From Azospira inquinata (GTDB lineage: Bacteria > Pseudomonadota > Gammaproteobacteria > Burkholderiales > Rhodocyclaceae): a DNA stretch of 64,000 nt. The notes below the pieces were generated by a model, which saw only the letters and a program-made list of their open reading frames with translations, was not told where the DNA came from and searched no databases. The DNA lies in contig NZ_CP064782.1 in NCBI RefSeq assembly GCF_018905915.1, positions 992,001 to 1,056,000 on the forward strand, read 5' to 3'. The translations under genes and the position numbers were made by a program. Shown piece after piece: positions 58,789-64,000 of the stretch. Position 1 is the first letter of the stretch; each line of letters starts with the position of its first letter.

Positions 58789-59183
58789 GCACCGCCCCTA
58801 TTTTTCTTGCTGTCCTGCCGAATCAGCGGAGACTTGACCGTTTGTTTCGCCACATCGGGCGTCAGATAGAGCACCTGAAGCCCCCCCGGCCCGCGCAACA
58901 CGACCCGGTTCTGGGTAACCCGCACCAGGGTGGCGTCCCCCACCTTATCGCCCTGCATTACGGTCATGCCGTTGATCACCGCCACGGACTTGCGGCCATG
59001 GCGATACAAAATGGATTGCAACACCGGCGCCGCCCCTTCCCCTTCCGGGGCGCTTTCCCCGCTCGCCACGCTAGCGGGAGGCCGGGTGGGGTCCGCCAGA
59101 CCGTCCTCCGCGAAAGCGGCTCCGGTCCAGAAAGCGCCCAGAAAGCCCAGCAGTACGGCAGCTTGCCAAAATTCTTGTTTCAT
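58785..59183 (-). CDS. mshK: MSHA biogenesis protein MshK
   Basis: 132 residues from ATG 59183. A signal peptide or membrane helix (about 5-28) precedes the periplasmic part. The segment LADPTRPP, then VLQSILYRHGRKSVAVINGMTVMQGDKVGDA, is the conserved MshK core, with the ING turn also seen in the small protein at 180-602. It probably bridges the inner-membrane MshI/J complex and the secretin. It overlaps both neighbours by 4 bases. Confidence 0.85.
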   Translation of the reverse strand: MKQEFWQAAVLLGFLGAFWTGAAFAEDGLADPTRPPASVASGESAPEGEGAAPVLQSILYRHGRKSVAVINGMTVMQGDKVGDATLVRVTQNRVVLRGPGGLQVLYLTPDVAKQTVKSPLIRQDSKKNRGGA

Positions 59184-59887
59184 AGCTTCAACCACACCTT
59201 GTCCAGACTCAGGGTATAGACCCGCAAGGTCAGTACGGTTTTGGGATAGGCATCCACTTTGAAGCTTGCCTGATCCCACAATAATCGCTCCGGTGCCTGC
59301 TCCAGCTCGGACAGATAGCCCAAGAGATCGGCGTAGGAGCCCACCAGTTTCAACTCCACCCCGTGCCGGTAAATATTGCCCGAATCTTCCCCCTTGGCGA
59401 CCAAGGCTGGGGCCGGGGAGCCCCCATTCGGGGCTTTGCCGTCATCCGCCTTCTTGGGCCGTTGCAGCACCGGCTCCGGCGCCAGGGTTTGCAGGGATTG
59501 CAGGCGAATTCCCTTGCGGTGGCTGAGGAGATGCTCCAGCAGGGCATCCATGGCTTCCGGCCGCACCAGGGTGGCATCGTACTCATGGAGCTTGGCGTCC
59601 GCGTCGTCCAGTTCCTTTTGCAGACGCGCCATCTCCTGCTTATGGGTCTGGGTCAGGGAAGCCGCTTCCAGGGAAAGGTTCTTGATCTGTTGCTGGGTCG
59701 TCTGCAAGTCCGCCTGGCTTTGATCCGCCCCACTGGTTTGGGCGTTAACCTTTCGGCTCAGGGGAGTCAGGGCCAGCCCATCCATCAGGGAAAACAGGCA
59801 GACCAGCACCACGCCAGCCAGCAGGGCCCGTTCCCGTCGGCTACGGGCCTCAAATTTTTCGACCAGGGCTTTCCAATCCAGGGTCAC
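59180..59887 (-). CDS. mshJ: MSHA biogenesis protein MshJ (PilO-like)
   Basis: 235 residues. A membrane helix (about 22-42, RALLAGVVLVCLFSLMDGLAL) is preceded by KFEARSRRER and followed by a coiled coil (about 55-105) and a ferredoxin-like PilO domain with VELKLVGSYADLLGYLSELE. It forms an inner-membrane heterodimer with the PilN-like partner. It overlaps mshK at one end and the PilN-like gene at the other. Confidence 0.88.
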   Translation of the reverse strand: MTLDWKALVEKFEARSRRERALLAGVVLVCLFSLMDGLALTPLSRKVNAQTSGADQSQADLQTTQQQIKNLSLEAASLTQTHKQEMARLQKELDDADAKLHEYDATLVRPEAMDALLEHLLSHRKGIRLQSLQTLAPEPVLQRPKKADDGKAPNGGSPAPALVAKGEDSGNIYRHGVELKLVGSYADLLGYLSELEQAPERLLWDQASFKVDAYPKTVLTLRVYTLSLDKVWLKL

Positions 59888-60612
59888 GACTTACCTCCCA
59901 CGGACGTGGATGCCGCCGGGGCGCTCACCGCACCACCTTTGGAATCGCCAACCGGGGGCACTGCGGCCACGGGCTTCAATACAAATTCCAGGTAATTGGC
60001 CGGAGTACCGGCCTTCGCCGTCCCGGCCCCACTATCGCCGCCCTCCTTCTTGCCGTCGGCATCCTCCGGCGTATTCACTTCCAGGGCGGAAAACTGAATG
60101 TTCTTGAAAACTTCTTCCTGTTCCAGGTGCCGGATGTATTCGGCCAGTACGGACTGGTCCGTCATCCGGCCCCGAATCTCGATCCCCGTACCACCTGCCC
60201 CCACGGTAAAGCCGGTCAGCCACAGGCCGGACACGGTGCGCTTGGCCAAACCGCGGAAATAGTCGGAAAAGCCCTTACCCTCTTCCGGGGAGCCTTTCGC
60301 CAGGTTATCCAGGATTTGCTTCCGGTCATCCACCCGCCCCTGAAGCGCGTCCCGGGCCTGGATCAAGACCGGGTTCTTACGGGCATCATCCACCTGCTTG
60401 GAGAGGGTATCCAGAATCGCCCGCTGCTTCGCCAACTCGGCGGCGGTTGTCTGGGCCCGGGCGGTTTCACGATGCAGGCGATAGGTCTGGATGCCCATCC
60501 AGGCGAAAAGCACTACGGCCAGGGCAACCGCCGCCACTAGGGTATTGCGGGCAGTTAGCCAATCCTTGACCGGCAGCAGGGCCCGATTGCAGAGATTTAC
60601 CTGTTGGCTCAT
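59884..60612 (-). CDS. PilN-like fimbrial assembly protein (MshI2-like)
   Basis: 242 residues. QVNLCNRALLP at the start is the PilN hallmark (VNLLP-like), then one membrane helix (about 25-42), a coiled coil (about 45-100) and a ferredoxin-like domain with GLWLTGFTVGAGGTGIEIRG. The C-terminal tail (about 180-242) is Gly/Ala/Lys-rich. It pairs with MshJ and binds the cytoplasmic MshI/PilM-like protein. The overlap with mshI is 4 bases. Confidence 0.85.
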   Translation of the reverse strand: MSQQVNLCNRALLPVKDWLTARNTLVAAVALAVVLFAWMGIQTYRLHRETARAQTTAAELAKQRAILDTLSKQVDDARKNPVLIQARDALQGRVDDRKQILDNLAKGSPEEGKGFSDYFRGLAKRTVSGLWLTGFTVGAGGTGIEIRGRMTDQSVLAEYIRHLEQEEVFKNIQFSALEVNTPEDADGKKEGGDSGAGTAKAGTPANYLEFVLKPVAAVPPVGDSKGGAVSAPAASTSVGGKS

Positions 60613-61547
60613 GACGAAAACGGCCTCAAGGCGGCCCCTATAGCCAACAGGGCAGAAGCCTGGACTTCAGGGCGCAGCAAATCCGGTTGCAGGGACAAAT
60701 CCATCACATTGGAGAGGGCAAAGTTTTCCACCGGCACGTAAACGCTTTCCGCCAGTTCCTTTTGCAGTTCTTCCGCTCCAGGCAAGGGGCCCAGGTACAG
60801 GCGATCAATGGGCAGGTGGCCGAATTGGCGATCAAAGGTATCCAGGGTGCGCTGGATTTCCAGCACTACCCGTTCATAGAGCTGGGCCCGGCGCTCCCCA
60901 TCCGCCTGACGCAGACTGGCCAGGGAAACTTCAATGCGTCGGGAGGCGTAAAGGTCGCCGCCCCCGGAGAAGGTCAGCAAGCCCCCCTCATCGCTGAGGC
61001 TGAAAAACGCTACACCCCGTCCCGGCTTTTCACACAGGATGGCCAGGTTACGCTGGGCCATTTCCGGAATATCCACCACGGCCAAATCCAGCTTGGCTTC
61101 GGCAAACGCCAACATGAGTGGACGCAAGGCACTGTTATTGGCGGCCACCGCATAGAGCTGACCGGGGCGTCCAGGGGCACCGGGAACGGTAAACACGTCC
61201 AGGGAAGCATCTTCCACGGGAAATCCCAAAGCGTCCTTGATCTGCCAGCGGACCGCCTCTTTCACTTCATCCACCGCCACTCCGGCGGGGGCCTCGGTCT
61301 GGACCAACTGATAATCCCCAGGCAACAACAGGGTAGTACAGCGGTAAGCGCCCCCCAGGGCTTTGCCCAGACGCAACAAATCCTGGGCCAGCACATCGCC
61401 CCGCTCGAAACTGGCAAAGGTCTCCACTTGGGGCAGGTTATCGGTGATTTGACGCACCCGAACCACATCTATCCTCCCTGGATAGACATTGACCGCCTGC
61501 CACCCTGCCGTACCGCCCGGTTTTTTACCTATAAACGGAAGTCCCAT
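60609..61547 (-). CDS. mshI: MSHA biogenesis protein MshI (PilM-like)
   Basis: 312 residues. A PilM/actin-like fold: WQAVNVYPGRIDVVRV, LLPGDYQLVQTEAPAG, EVKEAVRWQIKDALGFPVED (the conserved PilM stretch) and LLTFSGGGDLYASRRIEVS. No membrane segment, so cytoplasmic. It should bind the N-terminus of the PilN-like protein. It is 70 bases downstream of the mshQ-like gene and probably in the same operon. Confidence 0.85.
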   Translation of the reverse strand: MGLPFIGKKPGGTAGWQAVNVYPGRIDVVRVRQITDNLPQVETFASFERGDVLAQDLLRLGKALGGAYRCTTLLLPGDYQLVQTEAPAGVAVDEVKEAVRWQIKDALGFPVEDASLDVFTVPGAPGRPGQLYAVAANNSALRPLMLAFAEAKLDLAVVDIPEMAQRNLAILCEKPGRGVAFFSLSDEGGLLTFSGGGDLYASRRIEVSLASLRQADGERRAQLYERVVLEIQRTLDTFDRQFGHLPIDRLYLGPLPGAEELQKELAESVYVPVENFALSNVMDLSLQPDLLRPEVQASALLAIGAALRPFSS

Positions 61548-61617
61548 AGGGTTTTCTTCATGTTTTATGGGAGAAGGATAGCATAGCCCCCTAATAACAC
61601 TCAGGAATTATTTCTCT

Positions 61618-64000
61618 TTAGTAGCGTTCCCGCATATAGATATAGGGGGCTTTGGAAGACCCGAAACGCAAGCGAGCATTAGGATCTTGGTAATAGGCGG
61701 CAGCATTGCGACAAGAGGTCGCCGGCCCCCAAAAACCGCGCAACCAGGGCATGCTGGCCGGGGTCACCGTTGTGGAACCTTGTAAGGACGACACGCAGGT
61801 ATTGAAGGTATCCCCCACATTGCCCAAGTCCAGGGCCACATCCATACTTCCCGAGACCGGCGTACCGCCAGAAGAGGGGGCGGAGAAGGCCAAATAGCCC
61901 TGCCCCCCGCTAAGCTGTAACTTGGACAGGGAAGAAGACAAAGCACTGGCACCCAGGGTCGTGGCCGCCACGTTGTTCGTGGCTACCGTTGTGCAATTAT
62001 CCAGACCATTTAGTTGAAAACCTGTATTGGTGTAATAAAGCGCCTGCATGGGCAGGTTCAGGCCCAACAGTTCAGAACCGTAGGCGCTGAGCAGGCGCAG
62101 GACTCCGAAACGCTCCTTGGTAGCGGTGGAGGCCACCCGGTCATTGGTGCTATCCCCATCCGCGCTGAGATTCAAGGCCTTGGGGTCCAATGTCACCTGA
62201 TCCGCATCTTTGGGCACCACCCCTAAAGTAAAGTTGTCGTATGGGCCGTCGGGAGACGCGGCACGAGCGAGCTGGACACAAGCAGAAAATTTCCCCTTCC
62301 CAGCAGAAAAGCTCCCAGAAGGAAGGGCACAACTTCCTACGGACGCGCTATTTACCTGGATACGCCCAGCGGGAAAAGTGGTTTTTTGCCCCCCCAAATC
62401 AATGCCCCAAAGGTTTAAATTGGAGGCGGAAACGCTGCTAGCCCCAGTAGAAGAAATCCAGTTAGCAGCCACCGTACCGTCAAGACGAGCCCAGGAAGTG
62501 GAATTGCTATCCAATTTGCTGGTGTCGTAATTCACCGTGGGAGCGTTTGCCGAATTCCTCGCGGTAAGAATAAATGCCACCTGAATCGGCTCCCCCATAT
62601 AAGTAAAGCCGTCCCCATTTCTGGAGTTGCAGGTCGTTTCACTTCGATTATCTAAGGTCACTGTGTCAACATCAAAATGGTCCGGCACGAACCTACCCCA
62701 CAACGACTTTTGCGAAGTAGCAATATAACAACCTACTTTATCATTATCATTATTATCAGCCTGATTCAGATAGGCCGCCCCGCTAGTCTTATCGGTATAG
62801 CAATCCTGAATACCATTTCCCTGGTCTACAGCGGTAAAAGTAGTGTCAACTATCGCGTAGGGGTTAAGAATAAAATAACCAACTTCCCCATAATTACACT
62901 TCCCGCTGGCCGTACCGCTTACCGCAGCATCGATGGCACAAGTCAAAGGAGCGGGGGAAATAGAAGAAACACCTGTACTGGCATTAAAAGATGCCCCATC
63001 AAATATATTTGAGCTATCCAAACCAGGCGTACCGGAATAGCTGGATACGATGGCTGAGTTATTATCATAAGCTTGGATGCTCACGGAAAAATCCGCCCCA
63101 GCCTTAACCACCGAAGCCGTAGCAACCGTTCCACCGCCACTGGTGGGGCCCGTCGCAGAAAAGCTCAAATAGGCCGGACGGACAGAAAATGCATCAGTAG
63201 AGCAAGCCGGACCTACCTTAGAGGGAGATGTTTGAGTAACCTGCACATGGACTATTTTATACGCACTATTTAACGTTATATCGGAGGTAAGCCAATATCC
63301 ATTCTGCCCATCATGGGAACCTGCTGGAATAGTTATAGTCTGAGGCCCTCCAATCGGAGCGCCTTTACAAGCGGTTGATGAGTTACTGTCATCAAACAAC
63401 TGTACCTGAACCGTCTTCGGCACACTGGTGACATATCCGGAAAGAATGCTCGTAGCAACCCCCCCTGACACGTTTAAAGCAGCAATCACTAGCTTGAATG
63501 GCTGATTTACTAGCTTCGTGAAAATATGGCCAGAAATAGCATCCATATTACCCACATTACCATTGGTGCTAGTCCAATAATAGCTATCTATTGCATTAAA
63601 AGCCCCAGCCGCCGAGCCGTTAACCGGATATATCTTTAGTGCGCAAATACGCAACCCACTCAGCTCATGATAGTTGTAATTATCCCCAGTCGACCCAGTG
63701 AACGACAATTTCCAAAAGTCAGGCACCGCATTAATAGGTGTAGTTGGTTTAAGCGAATAAATATTACCCACATTCCACAAGGACGAATAAGCCGTTGGGC
63801 AAAAATCCGTTGTACATCCAGTAGTATTTATCTGAACGTTAGCCGATTGATTCGCTGCGGTATAATTTCTTGCATCGACGACAATCTGATAATAAGTGCC
63901 CACAGAATTATTGATAGGAACCGAGTTTGATTTACCTAAGAATGGATACCCATGCAAGTAGTCATTATAAAATGAGCCTCTAGCCGCCACCACCCCCGGG
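61618..64000 (-). CDS. mshQ: MshQ-like DUF6701 adhesin (5' end beyond the window)
   Basis: The frame runs open to the right edge, giving 793 residues of the C-terminal part; the first visible ones are PGVVAARGSFYNDYL. The last ~530 residues are the DUF6701 domain (from about VRPAYLSFS), ending with RLRFGSSKAPYIYMRERY, the family hallmark. Many scattered cysteines (for example DNCTT, TSCRNAA) could form disulfides, in keeping with an exported surface protein. Upstream regions in relatives carry LamG or ConA-like domains. The right half (62700-64000) is strikingly A/T-richer than neighbouring genes. Confidence 0.85.
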   Translation of the reverse strand, partial: PGVVAARGSFYNDYLHGYPFLGKSNSVPINNSVGTYYQIVVDARNYTAANQSANVQINTTGCTTDFCPTAYSSLWNVGNIYSLKPTTPINAVPDFWKLSFTGSTGDNYNYHELSGLRICALKIYPVNGSAAGAFNAIDSYYWTSTNGNVGNMDAISGHIFTKLVNQPFKLVIAALNVSGGVATSILSGYVTSVPKTVQVQLFDDSNSSTACKGAPIGGPQTITIPAGSHDGQNGYWLTSDITLNSAYKIVHVQVTQTSPSKVGPACSTDAFSVRPAYLSFSATGPTSGGGTVATASVVKAGADFSVSIQAYDNNSAIVSSYSGTPGLDSSNIFDGASFNASTGVSSISPAPLTCAIDAAVSGTASGKCNYGEVGYFILNPYAIVDTTFTAVDQGNGIQDCYTDKTSGAAYLNQADNNDNDKVGCYIATSQKSLWGRFVPDHFDVDTVTLDNRSETTCNSRNGDGFTYMGEPIQVAFILTARNSANAPTVNYDTSKLDSNSTSWARLDGTVAANWISSTGASSVSASNLNLWGIDLGGQKTTFPAGRIQVNSASVGSCALPSGSFSAGKGKFSACVQLARAASPDGPYDNFTLGVVPKDADQVTLDPKALNLSADGDSTNDRVASTATKERFGVLRLLSAYGSELLGLNLPMQALYYTNTGFQLNGLDNCTTVATNNVAATTLGASALSSSLSKLQLSGGQGYLAFSAPSSGGTPVSGSMDVALDLGNVGDTFNTCVSSLQGSTTVTPASMPWLRGFWGPATSCRNAAAYYQDPNARLRFGSSKAPYIYMRERY

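Overview
The window reads as a chromosomal segment of a GC-rich betaproteobacterium, most likely a Rhodocyclales member of the Azospira/Dechlorosoma type. The reasons are the strong GCC/ACC/CTG codon preference, tandem phasins, cytochrome c4, the order rplM-rpsI-DUF6776-bactofilin-erpA, and a complete MSHA-type pilus biogenesis block. The genus is an inference: comparing the complete 16S gene (about 26377-27916, minus strand) with reference genes would settle it. I see no transposase, integrase, prophage or CRISPR array.

Layout. 1-5545: a pilin-like cluster on the plus strand. It holds the end of an unknown gene, a small MshK-like exported protein, a large minor-pilin-like protein with a legume-lectin-like domain, a classical pseudopilin, a class III adenylate cyclase and a second pilin. 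5567-11134: a KefB-type antiporter divergent from kdsD-kdsC-lptC-lptA (Kdo synthesis and LPS transport), then an enoyl-CoA hydratase. 11180-14921: minus-strand glnS, a small Cys-rich protein, pyrF, and two further small proteins. 15251-22505: hrpA, an EI24 membrane protein, a CinA-like protein and two phasins (polyhydroxyalkanoate granules). 22743-28290: a complete rRNA operon on the minus strand (tandem promoters, boxA sites, 16S, tRNA-Ile, tRNA-Ala, 23S, 5S, terminator). 28484-34027: mainly minus-strand erpA, bactofilin, DUF6776, rpsI, rplM, then coq7, a CNP1-like protein, a rubrerythrin-like protein and rppH, with an OsmC gene on plus. 34184-46891: proS, a lytic transglycosylase, ffh, a CcsA-like protein, pilBCD, an FmdB protein, DUF502, aspS, a secreted barnase-like RNase with its barstar, and nudB. 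46888-55039: a CWC protein, hsp20, argB, a HAD phosphatase, hemB, engB, cytochrome c4, bioC-bioB and comF. 55048-64000: an MSHA pilus operon on minus (mshQ-like, mshI, PilN-like, mshJ, mshK, mshL, mshM, mshN).

The surface-appendage theme links both ends. PilB, PilC and PilD (38.9-42.8 kb) provide a pilus motor, platform and prepilin peptidase that could also process the prepilins at 2.7 and 4.9 kb. The left and right edges each carry a large adhesin-like protein beside pilus genes: a lectin-domain minor pilin on the left and DUF6701/MshQ on the right.

The most interesting non-coding signals are two candidate small RNAs that carry anti-Shine-Dalgarno-like C-rich motifs. One (50571-50669, plus) is built almost entirely of four back-to-back hairpins, lies behind a sigma-E-like promoter, and ends inside the 3' end of engB. 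The other (about 31169-31055, minus) is a free-standing unit with its own promoter-like sequence and terminator upstream of rplM.
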